A program made the position numbers and the translations under genes. This document shows, piece after piece, positions 1 through 8,072 of a DNA stretch of 50,024 nt. Position 1 is the stretch's first letter. Each line of letters begins with the position of its first letter. Source of the stretch: Phycisphaerae bacterium (GTDB lineage Bacteria > Planctomycetota > Phycisphaerae > Phycisphaerales > SM1A02). The stretch covers positions 1 to 50,024 of the forward strand of contig PBAY01000042.1 in NCBI GenBank assembly GCA_002717655.1. Direction: 5' to 3'. The notes beneath the pieces are model-generated. The model saw only the letters and a program-made list of their open reading frames with translations, ran no database searches and had not been told where the DNA came from.

Positions 1-280
1 CCGAAACCCGGTTTAGGCTGTTCCGCTTTCGCTCGCCGCTACTTACGGAATCGCGTTTGCTTTCTTTTCCTCTGGTTACTGAGATGTTTCAGTTCACCAG
101 GTTCACTCCTGCATCCTATGCATTCAGATACAGGTGACCCCTAAGGGCCGGGTTTCCCCATTCGGAAATCGTTGGATCATTGCCTGGTTCCCGGCTTCCC
201 AACGCTTATCGCAGGTACCCACGTCCTTCATCGCCTTCTGACGCCAAGACATCCACCGTATGCCCTTGGTGACCTGGTCA
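1..280 (-). rRNA. 23S ribosomal RNA, 5' portion (partial)
   Basis: Read on the minus strand, this stretch carries the conserved beginning of bacterial large-subunit rRNA. The core motif ACGGTGGATG lies near 252-261, followed by the GGCGATGAAGGACGTG element and then GATTTCCGAATGGGG. The gene runs off the left edge of the window, so only about 280 nt are visible. The mature 5' end is placed near 275-284 by analogy with the E. coli 23S start and is approximate. No 16S rRNA, tRNA-Ile/Ala or normal internal spacer lies upstream; instead there is a dedicated promoter and a boxA-like site. This means the 23S is not preceded by 16S in a standard rrn operon. Confidence 0.97.
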
Positions 281-465
281 CGCCACCCCGACCCCGACGA
301 TCATCAAGTAACGAATCACTTGAATACTCGAAGGAAACGAGTTGACTCAACACACTCGGCTAAGCGTGTCTGCCAGTCACCGGCCTCGATCTGTCTCGAA
401 CTCGGTCACGTCTGCAATGCCATTCCCCGGGAAGGGAACACTGCAGACGATCGAACGAATCACGA

Positions 466-480
466 CTTGTCAAAGAGCAA
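466..480 (-). promoter_or_regulatory. boxA-like rRNA antitermination site
   Basis: The minus strand reads TTGCTCTTTGACAAG, closely matching the rrn boxA element (consensus TGCTCTTTAACA) bound by NusB/NusE (S10) to stop premature Rho-dependent termination of rRNA. It lies about 190 nt upstream of the mature 23S 5' end and about 75 nt downstream of the predicted promoter, as expected for a leader boxA. Confidence 0.75.
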
Positions 481-552
481 ACCCGCCTCGAAAGACGAGC
501 CATATCAAACAAACACCGCAGGACGGCTGTCCGCCCTGAAGCGCAAGCCATG

Positions 553-580
553 AAGATACCATGATCCTGGCTCCTGTCAA
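553..580 (-). promoter_or_regulatory. Sigma-70-type promoter for the 23S rRNA
   Basis: On the minus strand a perfect -35 box TTGACA (575-580) is followed after 16 bp by the -10 hexamer TATCTT (553-558, 4 of 6 matches). Transcription would start near 546, upstream of the boxA and the 23S gene. Its position downstream of the operon terminator at 664-699 supports an independent rRNA transcription unit. Confidence 0.7.
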
Positions 581-663
581 TGGCTCCAGGGGGGTCAACC
601 TTGGCACAAGTCGGAGATTCTCCAAGTTGGCCAGCCAGCCAGAATCCCGTTCTGCGGCCCAAG

Positions 664-699
664 CGAAAAGAATCCCCACCCAGTCTCCTGGGCGGGGAT
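664..699 (-). terminator. Rho-independent terminator of the PilM-led operon
   Basis: On the minus strand ATCCCCGCCCAG, loop GAGA, then CTGGGTGGGGAT form a 12-bp stem (one G-U pair), followed by TCTTTTCG. It lies about 50 nt after the stop of the last operon gene and before the 23S promoter, insulating the two units. Confidence 0.8.
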
Positions 700-751
700 G
701 GACAAGCCATATTGAACGCCGATAAGAGAGCCCACAGGCCCCTCAAAGGGC

Positions 752-2590
752 CTACAGAGCCGCTTCCTCCGGATCCACGTCGCCTGAATCCACCTGAGGA
801 TCGATCACCATGATCCGATCATCCTCCAGATGCTGCAGGACGATCCGAGCCCCCTTGCCCCCACGAATTTCTACTCCAGTTGCATCAATTCGAGGCACCA
901 CGTCCACGACATACCAGCCCGTGGAGAAATCAACTGGATCCATGTCAGCAGAAGTCAAACCCTCGGGATACCCAGGATGACCAACGACATCACCCGGCTG
1001 AACCTTGAATGTGTTGCTCCACCACTGTCCACCATAGAAACGGCGAACCTCAGCTGTTGCCTGACCATAGCCAAGACGACCTGTATTGGCACCAGCACTT
1101 GCTGGAATTGCACTGGACGCCAGCACTCTCAAAGGTGGCTGCGCGGTAAGCGGCTCTGACCAGACACTTGAATCAACAACCTTGATCAATGATTCCGCCA
1201 GATGCTTCTGTTCTTCGACCAGACTCAGCTTTCTCGCAAAGAGCGGATTGTAGATGACAACACTGACACGGTAACGATAGGTATGCCCCATCTCCGCTGT
1301 AATGTCATGTGCCCACACCCAGATCTCATCCGTCTGATCAAGAGGATTCTCCTCGACCTGAACCTCACCACCAGACTCTGTTTCGATTTCATTGCCGTCT
1401 TGATCAAGACCGAGTTCCTGACGATAGCTGGCGATCTTGGCTTCAGACTGAGCAAGACGTTCCTTCAAAGGCGCGAGCGGATCAGAAGTTCCTGCACCAC
1501 CTCCACCTGCACCGCCTCGAGTGCCACCGCCACCGCCTGCGCCACCGCCTGCGCCACCGGAACCCGCAAGACCACTTTCCTGAGCCCGCTGCAACAACGC
1601 GAGAATCTCATCTCGCTTTCGTATTTCACGGGCAAGCTTCTTCATCAGGGTCCGTCGCTTCGGATCCATCTCAGCATTGTCCATGGCTTCCTGCATGGCT
1701 TCATCAGCCTGATACTTCTCAGGCGAAACCCAACGACCACGCTGGGTTGGAAGGAAGTCGGGCTGATAGATCTGGGTACGTGTAACTGGATCCACGACGG
1801 TTGCCAGAATCTCGTCCCGATCCGCCGCATCCAGTTCCTGATGATTCGCGAGTCGATCCCGGAAACTCAGTTGACCAGGAAGAATGTCGATCATCTGGGC
1901 GTCTGTCCATTGCCCATCCACCAGTTCCTCGCGTTCGACCCGCACATCAAGAAGGTCAATCCGGTTGCCATGCCATCGCTCACGCAATGGCAGCTCCCCG
2001 TCGGGCCCATTGGTACGGAATCTCAGCAAGGCGTCTGCAATGTTGAACTGGCTGGCCACCGTGATCCAACTGATGTCGTGTGGCTCCTCGGTGACGATCG
2101 TTGCAAGTGATTCATGTTCTTCAACAACACCATCCTGCAGCAGGTCAAAGGTCTGATACACCTCCGGCTTGGTGGGCGGCATGAGTGAAGGATCAACGAA
2201 CTTCGCGTTGGCAACTCTTACCTCACCATCGCCACTTACGGCAGGGACGACTCGATAACCGGGGATGCTCGAAGGCGTCTCAGGCCCTTGTCTGGCAATC
2301 ATCTGAGCCTGAAAATCAGCAAGATCCACAGAGGAGAGTTTGCGGCCGGTCTCAATCGCTGACTCGACCGCTGGCGGAACGGTCTGGGACTCCTGATCAC
2401 GCTTGATCTGGATCGCCGTCTCCTTCAGCTTCTCATGCCATTCCCCAGGTGCCACCGGTTGACGGTCAACCTCACGGATATTTGGCGAATCGAACTGTCC
2501 GATGAGATACACCACAAACACAATGGCGACCGCGCCGAGTACAAAGAACTCGGCTCGGTTTTCCCAGATGGTGATTCCCTTGTTCTTCAT
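752..2590 (-). CDS. Single-pass membrane protein, third gene of the PilM operon (unknown family)
   Basis: The 612-residue protein has a short cytoplasmic N terminus and one membrane segment at about residues 15-31 (FFVLGAVAIVFVVYLIG). A long extracytoplasmic region follows. Residues ~295-345 are charged and probably coiled-coil. A Gly-rich linker (GGAGGGAGGGGG type) at ~345-370 is followed by a second helical stretch and a C-terminal beta-rich domain (~415-600) starting near DEIWVWAHD. I do not recognise a named family. It starts 53 bp after the PilO-like gene on the same strand and ends just before a strong terminator, so it is the last gene of a three-gene operon led by a PilM-type protein. 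I infer a structural role in the same envelope complex, perhaps in the position of PilP or GspC, but no sequence motif proves this. Confidence 0.85.
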   Translation of the reverse strand: MKNKGITIWENRAEFFVLGAVAIVFVVYLIGQFDSPNIREVDRQPVAPGEWHEKLKETAIQIKRDQESQTVPPAVESAIETGRKLSSVDLADFQAQMIARQGPETPSSIPGYRVVPAVSGDGEVRVANAKFVDPSLMPPTKPEVYQTFDLLQDGVVEEHESLATIVTEEPHDISWITVASQFNIADALLRFRTNGPDGELPLRERWHGNRIDLLDVRVEREELVDGQWTDAQMIDILPGQLSFRDRLANHQELDAADRDEILATVVDPVTRTQIYQPDFLPTQRGRWVSPEKYQADEAMQEAMDNAEMDPKRRTLMKKLAREIRKRDEILALLQRAQESGLAGSGGAGGGAGGGGGTRGGAGGGGAGTSDPLAPLKERLAQSEAKIASYRQELGLDQDGNEIETESGGEVQVEENPLDQTDEIWVWAHDITAEMGHTYRYRVSVVIYNPLFARKLSLVEEQKHLAESLIKVVDSSVWSEPLTAQPPLRVLASSAIPASAGANTGRLGYGQATAEVRRFYGGQWWSNTFKVQPGDVVGHPGYPEGLTSADMDPVDFSTGWYVVDVVPRIDATGVEIRGGKGARIVLQHLEDDRIMVIDPQVDSGDVDPEEAAL

Positions 2591-2643
2591 GAAGGTATTC
2601 CTTGGTTGCCTTGATCCAGTCTGAACTCCAGGGCCTTGGCAGC

Positions 2644-4125
2644 TCAGGAGAAATCGTCCTCGTCATCATCATCTGAAGAGGAATCATCCTTCTCCAGTTC
2701 GATACCCAGTGATGCACGAACCTTGTCAGGCATGTAGTCCCTGGTCCACGATCTGAGCCAGACCGTCTCAAGTGTCAGATTGACCTTGACCACTGGACTT
2801 GGCCCATAGAGAAAGCCGAGTTGCAATGCCCCATAGACATCAGCTCGCTCAATGGAGAGATTGCGAATCGTCACAAACCGCCCGTCAGAGAGAGACTGAA
2901 GCGTCTCAGTCAGGTTGTCCTTGGACATGATGAGCGAGACATCGACCAGAACCACGTCATAGAGTTCGTTGCTGATTCGACCCGTGATTGAAAGATCTCT
3001 GTTGGAGGAACCAGCCTCTGCAACCTCGGCTATCACCAGCTCATCGCCGGCCTCTTCAACCTTGGGCTTTGCATTGCCACTACCTGGCCCGCCGCTTGAT
3101 CGTGATGGCATGCCCCCCGAAGCCGGCCCTGCGGCTGGGCCTGCAGCCGGACCTGCAGCTGGACCTGCGGCGGGACCTGCTGCCGGACCTGCAGAAGGAC
3201 CGAAGCCACCACCACCGCCGCCACCGGACGACCCGGAGCCCGACGAAGTGGCAGGAGCGGAACCTGCTGTATCCAGCGACATCAAACCTCGAAGCTGCAT
3301 GGAAAGCACGCGTTTGATCGGAGAATTCAGAACCGTAGTCTTGTCCCCGTTGACATTCTTGAAGGCATGGAGAATCTCTTCCATGACCCAGAACTTCCAC
3401 TGCCACCCGAACAGCTCACTCTTCTCATAGACCTTTCGCTCGTCGTAGACCGGCAGATCCATCTGGGACAGATTGAGATAGATCCCCGTGTCTTCTGCTT
3501 CACGCAGATAGAGATCCGTCCGATGCTCGGAAAGCTCGGACTTGAGCATCTTGATCTCTTCTTCATCGAGCGTTGAGCTCGCGTCCTTGCGCAGATTCTG
3601 ATCAAGGAACTGCTGCTGCACCTGCTGAAGGCTCTTCACCACCGTGTCCGGCTCCGGCGGCCAGCCGGCATTCACATCTTCAAGAAGTGATTTGTATTCC
3701 TCGACAACGCGCTTCTGAAAGCGTGGGACTTCGACCGCCAGTTCATAGTCCGGCAGATCGCGACCCGGGAAAAGACGGTCATCCAGATTGACATGCTGAC
3801 CACGGCTGACGGATTTGGCCGCTTCAAGGACCCCGACCGACTGTTCCTTTCGCTGATTGGCCACGTCATTGATGCTGTCGATGATCGACTTGTTCGGAAT
3901 CGCTTTCGTTGGAGAGGACCCAGGAATCGTGATCTTGTAGTTCTTGATCCTTGCCAGATCCTTGTAGCTCTTTTCCTGCTTGTCGACAGCTTCCTTGACC
4001 GATTCCTCGAAGCCTTGGGAAACATAGGGCAATCCGACCAACGCCCCGAGAATGACCACCACGCAGACGGCGATCACGACGTTCGACTTGATGACAGCCA
4101 GGATTTTCTTTCCATCCAGATTCAT
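2644..4125 (-). CDS. PilO-like inner-membrane platform protein with (AGPA)n linker
   Basis: The protein has 493 residues. A membrane anchor lies at ~14-33 (VVIAVCVVVILGALVGLPYV), followed by a charged helical region (~35-130) and a mixed domain with conserved-looking Trp residues near FGWQWKFWVM. A low-complexity linker of Gly, Ser and about seven GPxA units separates this from a C-terminal globular domain, which ends in an acidic Ser/Asp tail. Anchor, coiled coil and small alpha/beta domain resemble the PilO/PilN/GspM type of assembly-platform protein, but similarity is architectural only. The start codon overlaps the stop of the PilM gene by 4 bases (ATGA), showing translational coupling. 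It probably works with the PilM-PilN fusion as an inner-membrane platform. The family assignment is uncertain; the gene itself is not in doubt. Confidence 0.85.
   Translation of the reverse strand: MNLDGKKILAVIKSNVVIAVCVVVILGALVGLPYVSQGFEESVKEAVDKQEKSYKDLARIKNYKITIPGSSPTKAIPNKSIIDSINDVANQRKEQSVGVLEAAKSVSRGQHVNLDDRLFPGRDLPDYELAVEVPRFQKRVVEEYKSLLEDVNAGWPPEPDTVVKSLQQVQQQFLDQNLRKDASSTLDEEEIKMLKSELSEHRTDLYLREAEDTGIYLNLSQMDLPVYDERKVYEKSELFGWQWKFWVMEEILHAFKNVNGDKTTVLNSPIKRVLSMQLRGLMSLDTAGSAPATSSGSGSSGGGGGGGFGPSAGPAAGPAAGPAAGPAAGPAAGPASGGMPSRSSGGPGSGNAKPKVEEAGDELVIAEVAEAGSSNRDLSITGRISNELYDVVLVDVSLIMSKDNLTETLQSLSDGRFVTIRNLSIERADVYGALQLGFLYGPSPVVKVNLTLETVWLRSWTRDYMPDKVRASLGIELEKDDSSSDDDDEDDFS
3118..3201 (-). 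repeat. 12-bp in-frame tandem repeat encoding Gly-Pro-x-Ala units
   Basis: About seven copies of a 12-bp unit (GGTCCxGCxGCA on the minus strand) encode a flexible Pro/Ala/Gly linker inside the PilO-like gene. Third codon positions vary between copies while the peptide stays constant, so the repeat is kept at protein level rather than being a fresh slippage product. Confidence 0.9.
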
Positions 4126-6353
4126 GAGAAATCACCTCCGGCACCTGCTGCCGCCTGGCTTCCATCTGCAGGAGCCGTTTCATCAGTCGCCTCGGTAATC
4201 GTCAACGTAAAGGTAATTGGAAGCACACTGATCACCGTCCCGGGTGGATAGACCTGAGGGCGAGGTGGCAATGGTGCAATCTCATCCAGACTGCCCTTCA
4301 ACGCGCTAGCCTTCTGAGTCTGGCCCTGATGGCTCTGCGCTGGACCGGAACTTCGTGTTGGATCACTCTTACCGCTGTCCTGATTGCCGTAGGTACCTGT
4401 AGCACCGCCACCAGTGCCACCGGAAGCAAGGCCAGCGCCTGCTCCATCTGAACTCGGGGCACTGCTGCCAGACTGCTGGTTGCCACCATCGTTCGCAGGA
4501 GGACGGCTGGAACCGCCGCCACCACCAGAAGCTCGCCGTCCCTGGCCACCACCGGATGATCGACGACCCTTGTCACTGCGACCACCGGCATTACGCCGCC
4601 CGGCATCACTGCTTCCGCCAGTTGACTTCTTGCCGCTGCCGCCAGTTGCTTCAGAGGCGGAGCCATCATTCGAGATCGTGATCCTCGAAATTTCAGTATT
4701 CAAGAGCTGTACATTGGAAATCGTGTACGGCACATCTGCCCGCATGCCTTCCGGCTTCTCGTTGTCACGCAGCCACTGTGCCACGGTGTCCTTAAGAAAC
4801 GCTACGGGCTCCTCATGAGTCAAACGAACCATCATGGTCACGTTGATCTGAGGCGCCCCCTGAGTCACGGCAGGTCCGACGTACTCCCCGACGAGCTTGT
4901 CGATCTCGACCAGACGTCGTTTCTCAGGAGCGATCTCAAGAACAACGGCCTGATCAGGATCCATTTCCTTGCTGCCTGGATTGGCTGACAAGGCCGCCAT
5001 GGCGGCATCGTTGACTACGTGCGGCCAAACGGAGCGATAGTCGAACAGATCAAAGAGATGATTCGCATGGCTGCTCAGGCTCATGGCCGCAACAGCTTCC
5101 TTGACGTTTCGATCGTGATTCCGGTGAACACCCTGAACCTGACTCGCCTCGAGTGTCTTGGGGTTGGCGTCAATGGCCGCCTGATCCATGATGGGCCTGA
5201 TGAAGGTCGAGCCGCCGGCATGAATCGCCAAGGCAGCGGCTCCGATGAACCAACGTGTCTTTCGATGCCAAAGCTGCTCTCGAAGAACAGTTGTCGGCAC
5301 CAGATTGATGTCGATTGGAGATCGGCCGATCCCCTGCATGGCCAGACCGTAGGCCGTTCCCATGCTGACATTGTGTTCCGCGAATCTGGCGGCTTCTCGT
5401 CCCGCGACACTGATACGGCTGAATTCATCCAACCGCTTGACCTCGACCTGCAGCTGCTGGCCAATGAACTTCCGCAATCCAGGGATCTTGAAGGTCGATC
5501 CAGCACCAATCATGTCCGTCAACTCACGATTGGGATGACTGGTACGGAAGTAGTTCAAGGAAGACTGAAGATCCTGAAGCAGGTTGGAGAAGATGGGTCG
5601 CATGGCACCCATGATGTTCTTGGCATACTTGCTCGTGGAGGTCTCCATCTTGAGCTTTTCAGCCTTGGCATAGCTGATTTTGAAATGCTCCGCGATCGCC
5701 TCGGTGAAGTTGTGACCACCAATGGGGAACGTGCGAATCCAGCATCGACCCTGATCCGAGATCACCACATCCGTTGAACTCGTGCCGATGTCGATGTAGA
5801 CCAGCGGATCTTCTCGATCAGCCAGATCATCGTCGTAGAACATCGCGTTGAACAAGGAAACGGGCGAGAGCGTCAGTACTTCTGGACTCAGCCCGACCTC
5901 CGCGTACATGTCCAATCTTTCCTGAACACGGTTGCGGGTAATGGCGAAGATTCCCACCTCGATCTCAGGGGAGTCATCCGACATGAAGGTTTCGTAATCC
6001 CACTCGACATCCTCGATCGGGAATGGAATCTGCTGAACGGCTTCAAACTTGACGATGTCAGGAACCTTCTTGGGCTCAACAGGCGGAAGCTTTGCGAATC
6101 TTGCAAAGGCAGCGTTACCTGGAACCGACATCACCAGCGTCTCACCCTCGAGGTTGTTCTGGCTGATGAGTTGGCCGAGACTCAGACGAATGACCTCGTT
6201 CTGATCAAGATCAGGACTGGTCAATACCTTCTTGTGACGAATGACGTCGAAGTCCGTGACTTCAACACCTGTTTCTCCGCCATCTACGAGTCGAATGGCC
6301 TTGATCTCGTAGGCACCGACCTCGATGCCCCAAGCTGCCTTGCCCTTTGCCAT
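4122..6353 (-). CDS. pilM: PilM-type actin-like ATPase fused to a PilN-like membrane segment
   Basis: Residues 1-~345 form a PilM/FtsA-type actin-like domain. Visible are the phosphate-1 loop near residues 9-18 (GIEVGAYEIK), the phosphate-2 loop YIDIGTSSTD near 186-195, and the adenosine-contact MIGAGSTFKIPGL near 281-293. At 349-353 comes INLVP, the hallmark N-terminal motif of PilN that docks into PilM in other bacteria, then a membrane segment (~367-385) and an extracytoplasmic domain to ~565. A basic Gly/Ser/Arg-rich tail and a Pro-rich end follow. PilM and PilN are normally separate proteins; here they are joined in cis. PilM normally sits on the cytoplasmic face of the type IV pilus platform. 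First gene of its operon; start ATG at 6353 has GAGAAGG about 8-14 nt upstream. 743 residues against about 350 for a lone PilM. Confidence 0.9.
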   Translation of the reverse strand: MAKGKAAWGIEVGAYEIKAIRLVDGGETGVEVTDFDVIRHKKVLTSPDLDQNEVIRLSLGQLISQNNLEGETLVMSVPGNAAFARFAKLPPVEPKKVPDIVKFEAVQQIPFPIEDVEWDYETFMSDDSPEIEVGIFAITRNRVQERLDMYAEVGLSPEVLTLSPVSLFNAMFYDDDLADREDPLVYIDIGTSSTDVVISDQGRCWIRTFPIGGHNFTEAIAEHFKISYAKAEKLKMETSTSKYAKNIMGAMRPIFSNLLQDLQSSLNYFRTSHPNRELTDMIGAGSTFKIPGLRKFIGQQLQVEVKRLDEFSRISVAGREAARFAEHNVSMGTAYGLAMQGIGRSPIDINLVPTTVLREQLWHRKTRWFIGAAALAIHAGGSTFIRPIMDQAAIDANPKTLEASQVQGVHRNHDRNVKEAVAAMSLSSHANHLFDLFDYRSVWPHVVNDAAMAALSANPGSKEMDPDQAVVLEIAPEKRRLVEIDKLVGEYVGPAVTQGAPQINVTMMVRLTHEEPVAFLKDTVAQWLRDNEKPEGMRADVPYTISNVQLLNTEISRITISNDGSASEATGGSGKKSTGGSSDAGRRNAGGRSDKGRRSSGGGQGRRASGGGGGSSRPPANDGGNQQSGSSAPSSDGAGAGLASGGTGGGATGTYGNQDSGKSDPTRSSGPAQSHQGQTQKASALKGSLDEIAPLPPRPQVYPPGTVISVLPITFTLTITEATDETAPADGSQAAAGAGGDFS

Positions 6354-6602
6354 AGGTAAGTCGCCTTCTCTGTATTGCCCTCACCCAAGTCTGCATACGG
6401 CTTGAGCAAGGTTCTGGATACCACGAAGACACCACCCGAATACGGGGTGGGCCTTCCGATCCGGATCATCCGGACGTGCTGAATCATACACGCCACAGTG
6501 GCTTAAGGCCGGTCTACCGGCCCTTTGGCATCCAGTTGGCCGTTGTTCCCTCGCTCATTGATTAGCATGGGATGGAGAAGCGGTTCAGACCAGCTAATTT
6601 CC
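6354..6602. promoter_or_regulatory. Divergent intergenic region between pilM operon and mtaB
   Basis: This spacer of about 250 bp should hold promoters for both directions. A minus-strand TATGAT (6483-6488, 5 of 6 matches to the -10 consensus) is the best candidate for the pilM operon, although no good -35 lies upstream. A perfect hairpin GGCCGGT-CT-ACCGGCC sits at 6507-6522 and overlaps where the -35 would be, which could be an operator. A further palindrome GATCCGGATC lies near 6457-6466. These are sequence observations only. Confidence 0.35.
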
Positions 6603-8072
6603 ATGATGTCTCACCAACCAAACACGTATCGAATGACCACGCTGGGCTGCCGCGTCAACCACGCTGAACAGCGGGAAATGGAATCCGTGCTCCAATCAAG
6701 GGGATTTCGGCCAGCAACGCCTCAAGATGCCCCTGCGCTGGAAGTGATTCATACCTGTTCTGTGACCGGCCGAGCGGCTGCCAAATCCCGCCAGGCCATC
6801 CGCCGAGCCATCAGAACTGGTGAAGAATCGGGCCAGCGGGTGATCGTAACTGGTTGTTTTGTAGGAACTGACCCTGAAATTGCCAAGCGCATGGTTGGTG
6901 AACATGCGGCCATCGGACATGCTGACCATGAGGGTCATTCACTGATCGAACGGTTTCAGGAAGAGATTGACCGATGGACGGACACCCCTCCTGCGAACAG
7001 GCCCGCCTCATCCTGCCAACCAAGAATCGTCCCACTTCCACTTTTGGAACTGCCCTCAACAGCTGCAGTCCATACTCGGGCCGAGATACGTATTCAGGAC
7101 GGATGTGATGCACACTGCACGTTCTGCATCATCCCCAAGATACGACCGTCACTTCGATCGAAACGAATTGAAGATGTGGCCCTTGAAGCCCGAAAGCTGG
7201 TTGAGCTTGGACATCGTGAAATTGTTCTTTCCGGAATCTTCATCGGGGCCTATGGCCACCACACGGCGCTTCGTCGACGTCAGACGGATGATCCCGCTGC
7301 CAGATTACCGGACCTGCTGGACAGGCTTTCGAGCATTGAAGGTCTGGAAAGACTTCGGATCTCCTCCATGGAGCCAATGGATGTCACGGACGAACTTCTT
7401 GATGCCATGATCGCGAATGAGGACGTGGTAGTCCCCCACCTGCACCTCCCCTTGCAAAGCGGATCAAACCAGATTCTGAGACGAATGAATCGCCAGTACA
7501 GGGTCGAGGAATATGTCGACATGATCGAGCGATGCGGGTCTGCCTTGACTCGAAATGGGCTGCCGCCAGCCATCACGACCGACATCATCTGCGGCTTCCC
7601 TGGAGAGACCGAGGAAGACTTCCAAGCCACCTGTGACATTGCATCCAAGGTCGGCTACCTGCATATGCATGTCTTCCCATTCAGCCCTCGAAGAGGCACG
7701 GCAGCGGCCAGATGGGCGGAGGCCTTCGTCCCTCCTTCAGAAGCGAAAAAACGCGTACAGGACCTGATCAAACTTGAAACTGATCCAGATCAGGGACTGG
7801 CCGTGAACTACCGCCGGCGGCTTCTGGGCCGCACACTCAGGATGATTGTTGAACAACCTGAAAAGGGCAGCAGCATTGAAGAACCCGCCTGGCAAGGCCG
7901 CTGTGACAACTATGAAATGCTGACCGTAAAGGGCGACTTCCAACGAGGCGAAATTCTGCAGGTCCAGGTTGAAGCGCTGGACGGACCTCGCACCCTCGCT
8001 ACCATCAGCGATCGCCGGGACCTTCATCTTCCGGTTCTGCCAACCACGTCCAGCATGGAGCCCGCCCGGTGA
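6603..8072 (+). CDS. mtaB: tRNA t6A37 methylthiotransferase (MtaB family, radical SAM)
   Basis: This enzyme converts N6-threonylcarbamoyladenosine at position 37 of tRNA to its 2-methylthio form. The N-terminal domain has the three cluster-binding cysteines expected of methylthiotransferases (TLGCRVN, HTCSVT, VTGCF). The radical SAM cluster motif is CDAHCTFC inside RIQDGCDAHC. GFPGETEEDF and a C-terminal TRAM-like region (~410-470) also fit. MtaB is favoured over MiaB or RimO by TLGCRVN, but the paralogues are close. The open frame extends upstream to 6525; I start at ATG 6603 (6606 also possible) because homology begins at MTTLGCRVN just after it. The next gene overlaps the stop by 4 bases, so the two are co-translated. 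About 489 residues. Confidence 0.88.
   Translation: MMSHQPNTYRMTTLGCRVNHAEQREMESVLQSRGFRPATPQDAPALEVIHTCSVTGRAAAKSRQAIRRAIRTGEESGQRVIVTGCFVGTDPEIAKRMVGEHAAIGHADHEGHSLIERFQEEIDRWTDTPPANRPASSCQPRIVPLPLLELPSTAAVHTRAEIRIQDGCDAHCTFCIIPKIRPSLRSKRIEDVALEARKLVELGHREIVLSGIFIGAYGHHTALRRRQTDDPAARLPDLLDRLSSIEGLERLRISSMEPMDVTDELLDAMIANEDVVVPHLHLPLQSGSNQILRRMNRQYRVEEYVDMIERCGSALTRNGLPPAITTDIICGFPGETEEDFQATCDIASKVGYLHMHVFPFSPRRGTAAARWAEAFVPPSEAKKRVQDLIKLETDPDQGLAVNYRRRLLGRTLRMIVEQPEKGSSIEEPAWQGRCDNYEMLTVKGDFQRGEILQVQVEALDGPRTLATISDRRDLHLPVLPTTSSMEPAR

Larger units (their letters stand above)
281..751. other. Non-coding leader and spacer upstream of 23S rRNA
   Basis: This stretch of about 470 bp separates the 23S rRNA from the PilO-like operon. 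It holds a minus-strand promoter (553-580), a boxA-like antitermination element (466-480), and the terminator of the upstream operon (664-699). A short hairpin (AGGCCC / GGGCCT) at 736-753 overlaps the stop codon of the upstream gene. I looked for a tRNA or the 3' end of 16S rRNA (anti-Shine-Dalgarno CCTCC context) and found neither. Small open frames here lack coding character. Confidence 0.8.

Noticed and set aside
281..751. A tRNA or 16S rRNA end upstream of the 23S gene
   Set aside because: No cloverleaf with a GGTTCRAAT-type T arm and no 16S 3'-end sequence could be found on either strand.
2969..3430. Long plus-strand open frames rich in Pro/Ala opposite the PilO-like gene
   Set aside because: They mirror the (GPxA)n repeat and high-GC third positions of the real minus-strand gene and have no independent start signals.
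4298..4669. Open frame of 123 codons on the minus strand inside pilM
   Set aside because: It is a shifted reading of the Gly/Ser/Arg-rich tail and has no ribosome binding site.
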